From Nitrospirota bacterium (lineage in GTDB: Bacteria > Nitrospirota > JACRHL01): 64,000 nucleotides of DNA. The notes under the pieces are model-generated. The model was given only the letters and a program-made list of their open reading frames with translations, was not told the origin of the DNA and searched no databases. The stretch is taken from NCBI GenBank assembly GCA_029858285.1, contig JAOUFN010000003.1, positions 118,204 to 182,203 of the forward strand. The letters run 5' to 3'. Shown one piece after another: positions 8,481-17,746 of this stretch (the stretch's first letter is position 1; each line of letters begins with the position of its first letter). The position numbers were made by a program, and so were the translations under genes.

Positions 8481-10472
8481 ATGCACCGTTTCCGCTCCCC
8501 GTTTTTCCACTGGCCAAGCCTGCTGCTGGCAGCCACACTGTTCGGATACACCCCGTCCGCCGCTGCCCATTCAGCCCCCACCGACCATGGGACACCCGCC
8601 ACAACCACCAACGCCGCCACCACCGATTCCACTGCATTGACAGCGGAGCACAACGGCGTGACCGTGAGCGTTCAGGTAGCCCCCGCCGATCCGGCCCGCG
8701 GAGACGTCACCCCCGACGGCGTGGCACACCTGTTTTCCGGCGAGGATGCCGACCTGGCGGTGGAGATTCACGCCACGGCGGATGGCTCACCACGTTCCCG
8801 CAGGCAGATTGCCGCCTGGATCGACATGGCCGGACACGCCGGACTGGAAACCTCCGCCGAACTCTCCTGCAAGCAGCGCGCGGCGGTGTTTGCACGCGGC
8901 TCCCACGCTCAGCACGCCATGGTGGACCTGAACCGCTTTTTTGTCCTGGTTCTTAACGACGACCCCACCATCTCGGTGATTGATCCCATGTCGAACATGG
9001 CAGGCATCACCAGCCTTTACACCGAGGTGTGGCTCGACTCCCCCGGCGCCGACTGGGTCAAGAACGCCGACGACCGCATGTTGTATGTGTCCATGCCCGA
9101 CTCCGGCAAGGTAGCGTTTGTGGACGCCGTCCGTTTCAAGGTGCTGGCGCACCCCGTCGCCGGCGACCGTCCCATGCGTCTGGCCCTGCACCCCTCGGGC
9201 AAAACCCTGTGGGTGGGCAATGATTCTCCGGCCAGCAAGAGAAGCGGCGTGGTGGTGCTGGACAGCACCACAGGCCAACGTCTGGCCCTCATCCCCACCG
9301 GAGCCGGACACCACGAAATCGTCTTCTCTCCCGATGGCCGCCGCGCCTTTGTCAGCAACCGTGGCGCGGGCACCATCAGCGTAATCGACACTGCCACCTA
9401 CCGCCTCATCGAAAGCGTCAGCACCGGCCCCATGCCCATCGCCATCTCACTGGCGGCGGACGCTGAACGGCTATTCGTGGCCGATGGCAAGGATGGGGCA
9501 ATCCGCGTGTTCGAAACCCAAAAGGCCCTCAAGTTCGTCGGCCAGATTCAGGAAAAGCCTGGCCTGGGCCCCCTGCGCATCACCCCGGACGGCCGTTTCG
9601 GCATCGTCCTCAACACCTTCAAGAGTCAGACCATCGTGTTCGACGTGCAAACCCTCAAGGTGCGGCACCGCTTTACGGTGGGCACACGGCCGTTCCAGAT
9701 TGCCTTTACTGACGGCTTTGTCTACATCCGTTCCCTGGACTCCGAACTGGTAACACTGATCGGCCTGAATGAACTTGGCTCTCCGAATCTGCCACCCACC
9801 ACCAGCTTTGGCGCCGGAACCGCGCCGGGCAACTGGGGCAAGAGCCTGTCGCTGGCGGGTACCATCTCTCCGGCGGTGCGCGAGTCCGCCGCGCTGGTGG
9901 CGAACTGGACCGACAACACGGTCTACTACTACATGGAGGGCATGGCCGCCCCCATGGGCAATTTTCAGAATTACGGCCATCTGCCCCGCGGGGTGACGGT
10001 GGTGGACCGCATGCTCCGGGAGGAGTCACCGGGACGTTACACCGCCCAGGTGCGCCTGCCGGAAGCCGGTCATTATGAATTGATCCTGCAACTGTTCGAC
10101 CCGGTGATGGTCCACTGCTTCCCGTTCCAGGTAGCCTCCCGCGTGGAGGAGCCCGAGGCGCTGCGCGTGGACTTCATGGACACCCCCGACAAGGTCCGCG
10201 CCGGAGGCCAGATCGAGGTGCATTTTCGCCTCGTCGGCGCTAAAACCGGAGCGGTGCAGCGCAACCTCAAGACCCTGCAACTCATGCTTTATCAGCTTCC
10301 CGGCACCGGGCGGCATATGGTGGACGTCGTGCCCGATGCTGACGGCACCTATGTGGCCCGCATGCCGGTTCCGCGCCAGGGCGCGTACTACACGTACGTG
10401 GCAATCCCCACTCTGCACATCGGCTTCATGGATCTGAATCCGCACAGTTTTGCGGCACTGACAGCTCCCTGA
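8481..10472 (+). CDS. secreted YVTN beta-propeller protein with C-terminal Ig/FixH-like domain
   Basis: A 663-residue protein. ATG 8481 is preferred over an in-frame TTG 12 bases upstream, and GGGA lies 7 bases before it. It begins with a signal peptide cleaved near SAAAHS. From about residue 150 to 430 there are repeated propeller blades with SPDGRRAFVSNRGAGTISVI-type units and TGP/TGxGxH turns, as in YVTN and cytochrome d1-like propellers. The last 150 residues look like a beta-sandwich of the FixH/YtkA kind. No CXXCH is present, so it is not itself a c-type cytochrome. It follows the giant oxidase on the same strand and is probably its periplasmic or surface partner, for example in docking or metal handling; that role is inferred. 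Confidence 0.72.
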   Translation: MHRFRSPFFHWPSLLLAATLFGYTPSAAAHSAPTDHGTPATTTNAATTDSTALTAEHNGVTVSVQVAPADPARGDVTPDGVAHLFSGEDADLAVEIHATADGSPRSRRQIAAWIDMAGHAGLETSAELSCKQRAAVFARGSHAQHAMVDLNRFFVLVLNDDPTISVIDPMSNMAGITSLYTEVWLDSPGADWVKNADDRMLYVSMPDSGKVAFVDAVRFKVLAHPVAGDRPMRLALHPSGKTLWVGNDSPASKRSGVVVLDSTTGQRLALIPTGAGHHEIVFSPDGRRAFVSNRGAGTISVIDTATYRLIESVSTGPMPIAISLAADAERLFVADGKDGAIRVFETQKALKFVGQIQEKPGLGPLRITPDGRFGIVLNTFKSQTIVFDVQTLKVRHRFTVGTRPFQIAFTDGFVYIRSLDSELVTLIGLNELGSPNLPPTTSFGAGTAPGNWGKSLSLAGTISPAVRESAALVANWTDNTVYYYMEGMAAPMGNFQNYGHLPRGVTVVDRMLREESPGRYTAQVRLPEAGHYELILQLFDPVMVHCFPFQVASRVEEPEALRVDFMDTPDKVRAGGQIEVHFRLVGAKTGAVQRNLKTLQLMLYQLPGTGRHMVDVVPDADGTYVARMPVPRQGAYYTYVAIPTLHIGFMDLNPHSFAALTAP

Positions 10473-10528
10473 GGTTCCCGCCTTCCGGGTTGCAAACAAC
10501 CTCCCGCCACACGGCGCTAACCGCGCCG

Positions 10529-10572
10529 ACAGGCGCCCCGGTCACCTGGCACCGGGGCGCCTGTGCCTTTTT
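10529..10572 (+). terminator. rho-independent terminator
   Basis: A perfect 14-base inverted repeat (10529-10542 and 10551-10564) with an 8-base loop is followed by GCC and five T residues. It ends the oxidase/YVTN unit and faces the convergent fdhD gene. Confidence 0.85.
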
Positions 10573-10607
10573 GGCGCACACGCCGGGGCGTCGCCGTAGT
10601 CGCCAGT

Positions 10608-11453
10608 TCAGGGCAGGCTCACCCGCTCCGGGCAGGTGTAGACGTTCATGCGGTCGCCGCGCACAAATCCCACCAAGGTGACGTCCAGTGTGCGCGCCAG
10701 TTGCAGGGAAAACGAGGTGGGGGCGTTGCGCGAAACGATCATCGGCACCCGCCGCCGCGCACATTTGAGGGTGATTTCGCTGGAAATGCGGCCGCTGGAC
10801 AGCATGATCTTGCCTGCGGGATCGATCCCCTCCAGCAGGCAGCGCCCGAACACTTTATCCACCGCGTTGTGGCGCCCCAGGTCTTCACAAAAAATTTCCA
10901 GGCCGTCTCCGTCCCATAGCATGGCGGAGTGGACCCCCCCGGTGTCGCGGTAAGTGTCGGACATGTGCATGAAGGTGCGAATGCGCCCCGCGATGGCCTT
11001 GGCGGAGAGCGGCGGACAGGCCGCCACCGCCTGCATCTCTCCCACGTCGCGCACAAAGGCGTAGGTCTGCCCCTTGCCGCAGCCGGAGGTCAGCGTGCCC
11101 CGCCGCTCCCCGGTAAAGGGCGACAGATCCACGGACTTCGCCACCTTCAGCCGCACGATGCCGTGGCCAGGGTCGAATACCGCGTCCAGCAGTTCGCCGG
11201 GATGGCCACTCAGCACCCCCTCGCCGAGGAGAAAACCCACTGCCATGGCCTCAATGTTCACCGGGCTGCACAGCAGGGTAGCCACCTCGACATCATTGGC
11301 AAAGAAGGTCACCACCGTCTCCACCGCCACCGGGTCATCCACTCGGATGGCCTCCGTCCCCTGGATACGGGTGGTGGGAAACGGTCGAGTGACCGGTCTG
11401 CCGGAAGATGCGCCGGAAGATGCGCCGGAAGGGTTGTTGGAAGTTTCATCCAT
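10608..11453 (-). CDS. fdhD: formate dehydrogenase accessory sulfurtransferase FdhD
   Basis: A 281-residue protein; ATG at 11453 begins MDETSNN, and the open frame upstream shows no family similarity. FdhD transfers sulfur from IscS to the molybdenum/tungsten bis-MGD cofactor of formate dehydrogenases. The core is typical: early VxFFANDVEVATLLCSP and a VGFLLGEG segment, then the loop TSGCGKG, which holds one cysteine instead of the CxxC of E. coli FdhD, then MHMSDTYRDTGG, EDLGRHNAVDK and SSGRISSE. The N-terminal SGASSGASSG is encoded by tandem near-repeats of a 12-base unit (11401-11433). No formate dehydrogenase is in the window, though molybdate uptake and a molybdoenzyme lie further right. 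Confidence 0.93.
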   Translation of the reverse strand: MDETSNNPSGASSGASSGRPVTRPFPTTRIQGTEAIRVDDPVAVETVVTFFANDVEVATLLCSPVNIEAMAVGFLLGEGVLSGHPGELLDAVFDPGHGIVRLKVAKSVDLSPFTGERRGTLTSGCGKGQTYAFVRDVGEMQAVAACPPLSAKAIAGRIRTFMHMSDTYRDTGGVHSAMLWDGDGLEIFCEDLGRHNAVDKVFGRCLLEGIDPAGKIMLSSGRISSEITLKCARRRVPMIVSRNAPTSFSLQLARTLDVTLVGFVRGDRMNVYTCPERVSLP

Positions 11454-11530
11454 GGGCCGGATGGTACGGCCCAATCCCCCGCCCGCACAAGGGGTGGAAC
11501 GCCCCTGGATGCCGCCCGGCCCGAACGGTG

Positions 11531-11539
11531 TGCTATCAT
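11531..11539 (+). promoter_or_regulatory. extended -10 promoter candidate
   Basis: TGCTATCAT fits an extended -10 (TGnTATAAT). No -35 is evident. It would give a leader of roughly 16 bases that includes the AAGGAG Shine-Dalgarno of the kinase at 11562. Confidence 0.4.
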
Positions 11540-11561
11540 GCGAATTGCACAAGGAGTAGTC

Positions 11562-13757
11562 ATGCTGTTCGGCTCCGTCAAATCCGCCCTGCGTGCCGTG
11601 GCCGCTCTGGCCGTGGTTGCCGGGATGTGCCTTGGCCTGTTGCCGGGAGTGCTGACATGGCGCATTCACGGTCTACCCCGTTTGCCGGACCTGGCTGCCG
11701 GGCAGGAAGCGGTGTATGCGATTCTGGGTGGCGGCGCCCTGCTCGCCCTGCTGGGGGCCATGGCCGCGGGGGTGCGGCTGATGGAGCGAGTGCGCACGGT
11801 GGAAAAAGCCGCCGCCCGCGCCGCCGCCGGGCGCCGGGCAGGACCGATTCCGGTGCAAAGCCGTGACGAGGTGGCCCGGATCGCCAGCGCCGTCAACCGC
11901 CTGACCGAGCAGGCCTCCCACGCCGAACACGAGGCACGCCGCGCCACCCTCAAGCTGGCCGCCCTGCTGGAGCAGTCCCCGGACGCCATTTTGCTGTTCG
12001 ATCCCGAGGGCCTGGTGGTGGACGCCAACGTGCGCGCCCGCGCCCTGCTCGGCAAGGAGCGGGCCACCCTCACCCGCTACAACCTGGTGGCTCTGGTGGC
12101 GGACCAGCCCGCCTCCCGCGCCGAAGCCTACCATGCCTTTATGGGTTGCCTGCGCGGAACCCCCGCCCTGTTCGAAACCACCCTCACTGCCGCCGACGGC
12201 AGCCCCCATCCGGTGGAAATCCACCTGGCCCCCCTTTACGGCCTGCGCGGTGCGGCGGCCCAGGCGATAATCCGCGACCTGACCGTGCGCCGCGAGCGCG
12301 AGACTGCCCGCGCCGAAGCCGCCAAGATGGAAGGGGTGGGGACGCTGGCCGCAGGCATCGCCCACGACTTCAACAACATGCTCGGCGGCATCATGGGCTA
12401 CGCCTCCCTTATCAAGGGCAGCGTGGTGGAGGGCGACCCCGTGTTCCGCTACACCGACATCATCGAGCGCTCCGCCGCCCGCGCCTCGGAACTTACCGAG
12501 CAGCTTCTGGGCTATGCCCGCGCGGGCAAGATGCGCCTGTCCCGCGTGCGGCCGCAGGAACTGGCCGACGAGGTGTTGTCCCTGCTGCATCAAGGGATGG
12601 TGCTGCACCGCGTAAAGGTCCGCCTGCAGGTGGACGGCAACCTGCCGCCGCTGGAGGGGGACGCGGGCCAGTTGCACCAGGTGCTGACAAACTTGTGTCT
12701 GAACGCCCGCGACGCCATGCCCGACGGCGGTGACCTGACCATCTCCATCCGCGCCAGGGAACTGGCGCCGGGGGATGGAACCCTGCCCCTGGACACTCCC
12801 GACGGAAGTTATGTGGAAATTGCCGTGACCGACACTGGTAGCGGCATTCCTCCCGAGGTGCGGCGGCGCATGTTCGAGCCGTATTTCAGCACCAAGCCGG
12901 AAGGCAGCGGCACCGGTCTGGGGCTGGCCATGTCCTGGGGCATCATTGCCAACCACCAGGGGTGGATCGGGGTGGACTCCGCCCCCGGCCGGGGCACTAC
13001 CATGTCGGTGTTCCTGCCCGCCGTGCGCCTGTCACTGGTGGACGAGGTGGCGGAGTTTGCCGGGCTGGCCTCGCCACTGGCCCTGCCCGCTGATCCGGAC
13101 GATGCGGCCATGCCCGAGGTTCCAGCAGCCCCCCTGGCGGCCACCCCGGCGGTGGAACCTCCGCTGGCAATCACCCCCGCCACGCCGGTTGCCCCACCGA
13201 CGCCGGCTGCTCCGGCCGCAACCGCCGGATCTACCGCCCCCCCGCCCCTGTTGCCGGAACTGGAGACACCGTTCCGGCCACGACCGGTCCCCGCAGCGGC
13301 GGCGACGCCGACGGAGCCTGCGCCGAGGATCACCGGTGGCCATGCGACGATTCTGGTGGTGGACGACGAACAGACCCTGCTGGAAATGGCGCGGGACATC
13401 CTCAAATCCCGTGGTTACGGGGTGGTGCTGGCGCGGGACGGCGAAGAGGCCCTGCATGTGTACCAGCGTTACGGCGACGCCATCGATCTGGTGATTCTGG
13501 ACATCGTGATGCCGCGCATGGGGGGCCGGGAGGCGTTCCGCCTCCTGCGCGAGATGGACCCCGACGTGCGGGTGGTGGTGTGCTCCACCTTCTCCCGCCA
13601 CGGTCAGGCCTACGATCTGTTGCAGGCAGGCGCCGACGAGTTCATCCAGAAACCCTACCGGGCCGACGACATGCTGGGGGTGGTCAAGAAGGTGCTCGAC
13701 GTGGGGGGGAGCCCTCCCGGGCGTCCGCGGCGGCACGCAGCCTCCGACCATCCATAG
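11562..13757 (+). CDS. hybrid sensor histidine kinase (HAMP-PAS-HisKA-HATPase-REC)
   Basis: A 731-residue membrane kinase. ATG 11562 follows AAGGAG by five bases; the frame is open far upstream but overlaps divergent fdhD there. Two membrane helices (about 9-32 and 50-72) enclose only a short periplasmic loop, so there is no real extracellular sensor. A HAMP-like region and a PAS domain (about 130-240) follow. The HisKA motif GIAHDFNN gives phospho-acceptor H268, then come the ATPase N box NLCLNARDA, the G1 motif DTGSGIP and G2 GTGLGLA. A Pro/Ala-rich linker (about 510-600) leads to a receiver domain with phospho-acceptor D647 in VILDIVMP and the KPYR lysine. The signal and the partner are unknown. 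Confidence 0.9.
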   Translation: MLFGSVKSALRAVAALAVVAGMCLGLLPGVLTWRIHGLPRLPDLAAGQEAVYAILGGGALLALLGAMAAGVRLMERVRTVEKAAARAAAGRRAGPIPVQSRDEVARIASAVNRLTEQASHAEHEARRATLKLAALLEQSPDAILLFDPEGLVVDANVRARALLGKERATLTRYNLVALVADQPASRAEAYHAFMGCLRGTPALFETTLTAADGSPHPVEIHLAPLYGLRGAAAQAIIRDLTVRRERETARAEAAKMEGVGTLAAGIAHDFNNMLGGIMGYASLIKGSVVEGDPVFRYTDIIERSAARASELTEQLLGYARAGKMRLSRVRPQELADEVLSLLHQGMVLHRVKVRLQVDGNLPPLEGDAGQLHQVLTNLCLNARDAMPDGGDLTISIRARELAPGDGTLPLDTPDGSYVEIAVTDTGSGIPPEVRRRMFEPYFSTKPEGSGTGLGLAMSWGIIANHQGWIGVDSAPGRGTTMSVFLPAVRLSLVDEVAEFAGLASPLALPADPDDAAMPEVPAAPLAATPAVEPPLAITPATPVAPPTPAAPAATAGSTAPPPLLPELETPFRPRPVPAAAATPTEPAPRITGGHATILVVDDEQTLLEMARDILKSRGYGVVLARDGEEALHVYQRYGDAIDLVILDIVMPRMGGREAFRLLREMDPDVRVVVCSTFSRHGQAYDLLQAGADEFIQKPYRADDMLGVVKKVLDVGGSPPGRPRRHAASDHP

Positions 13758-13841
13758 ATCTCGGCGCAGCGGGGGGACAGCATCCCTGCGGGACGTCGGA
13801 AAACCCGGACGGAGGGACTGACCAGGACTCCCCTTTTGAAC

Positions 13842-13884
13842 AAAAAACCGCCCCGGCCACATGGGCGACCGGGGCGGTTTTTTT
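13842..13884. terminator. bidirectional rho-independent terminator
   Basis: AAAAAACCGCCCCGG (13842-13856) pairs with CCGGGGCGGTTTTTT (13869-13883). With A residues on one side and T residues on the other, it can stop the kinase gene from the left and the VWA gene from the right. Confidence 0.9.
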
Positions 13885-13906
13885 GTGCGCGGATGACAAG
13901 CCGAGC

Positions 13907-14557
13907 TTAAGTGTCCTGGATGATGGCGTCCAGGCGCTCCAGGTCGTTGATCACCTGCCAGGTGCCGCCGCCTTCTTCCACGCGCTTCTTCCAGTGCTCC
14001 AGGCGGTCCAGATAGATGCGCGGATCGACGTTGTCCTTGTTCAGCTTGGTGACGTTCAGGGCCACCACGTGGAAGCCCCGCAGATCCAGCGGGAAGTCAC
14101 GGATTTGGCCCTTTTGCAGGTCTTCGTCCATGTCGGAGAAGATCAGCACGGTCTTCTGCCCCGGCCCCACCTCGTTGAGCCATTCCACGGCTTGCAGCAG
14201 GCCCCCGGTGATGTCGGTGTGGGAGGCCCCGCGGGCCGAACCGGCAAAGGTGTCGATGGTCTTCTTGAAGGAACGCTTCTGGTCATTGGCCACGCTGGGG
14301 CGGGCGTCGAAGGTCGCCCGCATCAGAATGTCTTTTTCCGAAAAGCTGCCGCTGTCGATGCGCGCCACGGCAAAGCTGTCGCCGGAGGTCAGGTTGCCGA
14401 GCAGGTAGTTCACCACACTCTGCGCCTTGTTCAAGTGCTCGGTGTAGGTACCCGAGGTGTCGAGCAGCATGTACACGCCGCGCCCCGGGGCGCTCGAGGT
14501 GCACCCCAGCAGCATCGCCGCGGCCACCAGCGCCGTGATGTGTTGACGGATGTTCAT
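13907..14557 (-). CDS. VWA-domain lipoprotein
   Basis: A 216-residue protein starting at 14557, which has AAGGGGA at a suitable distance; an ATG two codons upstream has no spacing for it. It has a short signal peptide with lipobox LLGC (cysteine near residue 18), then a von Willebrand factor A fold opening with VYMLLDTSGTY. The MIDAS motif is DxSxT instead of DxSxS, and FSDMDED lies where a later acidic loop is expected. It is the second gene of a pair with the polytopic protein at 14587-16011, 29 bases upstream. VWA lipoproteins usually make metal-dependent protein contacts; the partner is presumably the membrane protein. No specific function is recognised. Confidence 0.75.
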   Translation of the reverse strand: MNIRQHITALVAAAMLLGCTSSAPGRGVYMLLDTSGTYTEHLNKAQSVVNYLLGNLTSGDSFAVARIDSGSFSEKDILMRATFDARPSVANDQKRSFKKTIDTFAGSARGASHTDITGGLLQAVEWLNEVGPGQKTVLIFSDMDEDLQKGQIRDFPLDLRGFHVVALNVTKLNKDNVDPRIYLDRLEHWKKRVEEGGGTWQVINDLERLDAIIQDT

Positions 14558-14586
14558 GGTCATTCCCCTTGTGTGTTCCACTGCCA

Positions 14587-16011
14587 TTACGCTGCCGGCA
14601 CTTTGCCGCGACGGGTTTTTGAGGCCGTCACGCCAAGCACCAGATGCTCCACCTTGAGCGGCAGGAACACCGCCAGGTCGTATGTGTTGATCAGGCCGCT
14701 GCCCAGGTGGTGGATCAGGCTTCCCGCCAGGTGGCAGGCAAACACCGCGAGGCGCAGAGCCGCCTCCAGGGCGTTGCCGCCCACCACACGCAGAGAGTGG
14801 ATGAAGGATTCCATCGGCACCGCCACGAAGGTGAGGGCGAACGGCAGAATAAAGCCCAGGGTCATCTGACCCACCGCCGGAATCCAGTGGAACTCCGGCT
14901 GCTGGACGGCGATACCCGCCAGACTCTGGGTGAGGGCCGCATTGTTGGCCGCCAGCAGGTCGCGCATGTAGGCCAGCGACGACTCGATGGAGGCCAGAAC
15001 CAGCAGGATGACCAGGCTGGCCCACATCATGATGCGACGGTTGCGGTCCTGCATCGAACCGATGACCGGGAACAGCCGGGTGATGCGCAGGGATTCCATC
15101 AGGAACAACCCCATGGTGATCTCCACCATGATGATCACCAGCGCCGCCACCTGGGAGACCTTGAGGGATCCCAACCGGGCAGACGCGCCGACCATTTCGG
15201 ACATCGGCAGGGCGATGAGCTGGAAGTTGATAAAACCGCCCAGCACGGCAATCGTCAGTACCAGACCGGAAATCAGGAACTGGGTCATGGCCGAGGTGGA
15301 CAGCATGCGCTCCGCACGGTCCGAGCGCTTGGAGATTTCGTGGTACTGCTCCATCAGCTTGTCGATGTGGTTGGAGCGCTCCACGATGCCGTTCACGGTC
15401 TTGTCCACGCTCGCCAGGGTGCTGGCGGTGCGGCGCCAGAATGGCATCATGTGGCTGAGCAGCCTATGCCGGGTGCGGCTGCTCTTGCGGTATTCGCCCA
15501 TGGCCTGCGCGTGGGCACGCATAAAACCTTTGTGTAGCGCTTCGATCACGCGCCCCACGGTCTTGTCGCCGCCGGACTTGTCCACCAACTGCTGGGTCAT
15601 GCCGATGGCGCTGGTCCATGCGGGCGGATCCGGGGGCGAGTCCGTGGCGGCACGGTAGTCCTCGTCGATACTGGCCACCTGCTCGCTGAGCTTGCGGTGC
15701 AGCGCCGGGTAGGTGCCAAGGTCCTTGGCGATGGTGGTGGAGATGCGGCTGAACTCCTGCTCAATCTGCCGTTCGGTGAGTTCCTGGCCCGAAGCCAGCA
15801 ACACCTCGCGGTTGCGCAGGGCGAGGCGCTTTTGGGCATCCATCAGAGAGTGCCCGGCCAAGCGCAGGGTGTGCGCTACCACCCGGGTGAACCCGCGGAT
15901 CGCCTGGTGCGCCGGAATGCGCGCCGCGTACATGACCACGATGGCCAGAATCGCCCACACGAAAATGGACAATCCCGGATTGCCGGGCCAAATCATCATT
16001 GCCTTGGGCAT
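14587..16011 (-). CDS. polytopic membrane protein of unknown function
   Basis: A 474-residue protein with a good GGAAGGAAG site before ATG 16011. One N-terminal helix (about 12-31) is followed by a long hydrophilic, mostly helical region (about 40-240) with charged stretches suggestive of coiled coil. At least four hydrophobic segments lie in the C-terminal half, including LISGLVLTIAVLGGFINF, VAALVIIMVEITMGLFLM and MMWASLVILLVLASIE. No catalytic motif or known family is recognised. It is co-oriented with, and just upstream of, the VWA lipoprotein. A membrane scaffold with a periplasmic VWA partner is the simplest inference. Confidence 0.65.
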   Translation of the reverse strand: MPKAMMIWPGNPGLSIFVWAILAIVVMYAARIPAHQAIRGFTRVVAHTLRLAGHSLMDAQKRLALRNREVLLASGQELTERQIEQEFSRISTTIAKDLGTYPALHRKLSEQVASIDEDYRAATDSPPDPPAWTSAIGMTQQLVDKSGGDKTVGRVIEALHKGFMRAHAQAMGEYRKSSRTRHRLLSHMMPFWRRTASTLASVDKTVNGIVERSNHIDKLMEQYHEISKRSDRAERMLSTSAMTQFLISGLVLTIAVLGGFINFQLIALPMSEMVGASARLGSLKVSQVAALVIIMVEITMGLFLMESLRITRLFPVIGSMQDRNRRIMMWASLVILLVLASIESSLAYMRDLLAANNAALTQSLAGIAVQQPEFHWIPAVGQMTLGFILPFALTFVAVPMESFIHSLRVVGGNALEAALRLAVFACHLAGSLIHHLGSGLINTYDLAVFLPLKVEHLVLGVTASKTRRGKVPAA

Positions 16012-16336
16012 GGTGCTTCCTTCCCTAGAAAAACCGAATACCGCCCGGCGGCCAGGCCGACCTCACCCCCATCCTTGAGGGAAGGCTCCGGGCACGCGGA
16101 ACCGGGCGCGGTTTCGCAGCCGCAAGCTCCGTGCCAAGCGCGCCGGAGCCGCTGAAACCCTGCTGTTTCTGCCGCTATTTTCTTAATAAAGCAACTGATT
16201 ATGTATTTTTATCTGGGGCGTTTCCGAAAGTCCGGCAGGAACATCGGGGGGCAAAAAGGTACCGTCGTCGTGCAAAAACGACCAGCCCCATGCACCGAAA
16301 TGTACATTTCGGACTGAACGGGGGGGAGCTCGGCCC
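16012..16336. other. gene-free stretch upstream of the membrane/VWA pair
   Basis: No convincing gene. An AT-rich patch near 16178-16215 probably holds the minus-strand promoter of the polytopic protein, but no clear -35/-10 pair could be picked. The 69-codon plus-strand frame at 16131 has no ribosome site and looks spurious. Confidence 0.5.
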
Positions 16337-17746
16337 TTAGCTGTCAGTGCATATCTGATCGACGGCTTGCCTCACTCCCCGCACCAGCCGGGTTAGTTGC
16401 GGCCGGGTTATGGACAGGGGTGGCATCAGCACTACCACGTTGCCGATTGGCCGCAACAGAATGCCTTGGGAACGCAGGGCGCGACCAATGCGGTTGCCCA
16501 CCTGTGCCGCCAGGGGAAAGGGTTCACGCGTGGCGCGGTCACGCACCAGTTCGATGCCCACCATCAACCCCCGGCCCCGGATTTCCCCCACTGCCGGGTG
16601 TTCCCCCAGATGGTGGCGAAGCTGGGCCCAAAGGTGGTCAATGCGCGGCGGGAGACGCTCCAGTACCGCCTCGTTGCGGAACACGTCCAGGTTGGCCAGG
16701 GCGGCGGCGCAGGCGAGGGGGTTACCGGTGTAGCTGTGGCCGTGAAAGAAGGTGCGGAATTCATCGTAGCGCCCCAGAAAAGCGTCGTAAATATTGCCGG
16801 TGGCGAGGGTCGCTGCCAAGGGCATGTAGCCGCCGGTAATGCCCTTGGACAGACACAGGAGGTCCGGCTGCACCGACTCGTGCTCACAGGCGAACATGCG
16901 ACCGGTGCGGCCAAAGCCGGTGGCCACCTCGTCGGCGATCAACAGCACGTCGTGGCGGCGGCACAGGTCAGCCACTGCGGACAGGTAGCCCGGCGGCATG
17001 CACAGGATTCCGGAGGCGCCCTGCACCAGCGGCTCCACCACAAAGCCGGCGGTGGTGGCTGCGTGGGTTTTCAGGGCGGCTTCCACGTCCCCCACGCAGT
17101 GCAGGGAGCAGGACGGATAGGTTTTGCCCCACGGGCAACGGTAACAGTAGGGGAACTCCACCTGGGTGGTGGGAAACATCAGACCACGAAAGGTCTCGTG
17201 GAACAGTTCGATACCGCCCACGCTCACCGCCCCCACGGTGTCACCGTGGTAAGCGTGGCGGAAGTGCATGAAGTGGCTTTTTTGCGGACGCGGGTCGGTG
17301 CGCCGCTGGCGCCAGTATTGATAAGCCATCTTGAGGGCGATCTCCACCGCCGTGGAGCCGTTGTCGGAATAGAACACCCGCTCCAGCCCACCGGGCGCCA
17401 GTTCTATCAGACGCCGGGCCAGTTCTGCGGCGGGGGGATTGGTCAGCCCCAGAAAAGAGCTGTGGGCTACCCGCCCGAGTTGGGCGCGGATGGCGCGATC
17501 AATGGCGCCCTTCCGGTGGCCGTGCAGGTTGACCCATATGGAGGAAGATCCGTCCAGGTAAGCGGTACCGTCAGCGTCGTAAAGGAACGCCCCTTTTCCG
17601 CGCACAATCACCAGTGGCTCCTCGCACTCCCAGTCGGCCATCTGGGTGAACGGGTGCCACAGGTAGCGGCGATCAAGGTCGGCGGTTGACGGGGTGCTGG
17701 AAGACGGTACGGGGGGAGACTTGGGCGACGACATGGGCAATGGCAT
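16337..17746 (-). CDS. bioA: adenosylmethionine-8-amino-7-oxononanoate aminotransferase
   Basis: A 469-residue PLP enzyme of biotin synthesis (KAPA to DAPA, with SAM as amino donor). Family marks: LWHPFTQM near residue 29, YSDNGSTAVEIALKM at 126-140, HAYHGDT at 164-170, ADEVATGFGRTG at 271-282 and the PLP lysine K301 in SKGITGGYMPL. A cysteine-bearing segment with C201, C204, C213 and C217 occurs, as in many non-enteric BioA. The first 20 residues are Pro/Ser-rich and the start is uncertain; ATG at 17734 is an alternative. No other bio gene is adjacent. It stands alone on the minus strand beside the candidate origin. Confidence 0.95.
   Translation of the reverse strand: MPLPMSSPKSPPVPSSSTPSTADLDRRYLWHPFTQMADWECEEPLVIVRGKGAFLYDADGTAYLDGSSSIWVNLHGHRKGAIDRAIRAQLGRVAHSSFLGLTNPPAAELARRLIELAPGGLERVFYSDNGSTAVEIALKMAYQYWRQRRTDPRPQKSHFMHFRHAYHGDTVGAVSVGGIELFHETFRGLMFPTTQVEFPYCYRCPWGKTYPSCSLHCVGDVEAALKTHAATTAGFVVEPLVQGASGILCMPPGYLSAVADLCRRHDVLLIADEVATGFGRTGRMFACEHESVQPDLLCLSKGITGGYMPLAATLATGNIYDAFLGRYDEFRTFFHGHSYTGNPLACAAALANLDVFRNEAVLERLPPRIDHLWAQLRHHLGEHPAVGEIRGRGLMVGIELVRDRATREPFPLAAQVGNRIGRALRSQGILLRPIGNVVVLMPPLSITRPQLTRLVRGVRQAVDQICTDS

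Noticed and set aside
11401..11433. Short tandem repeat in fdhD as a CRISPR or phase-variable tract
   Set aside because: Only about two and a half copies of a 12-base unit that keeps frame; no spacers.
10929..11561. Upstream extension of the first hybrid kinase
   Set aside because: It is antisense to fdhD and the kinase ATG at 11562 has a good ribosome site.
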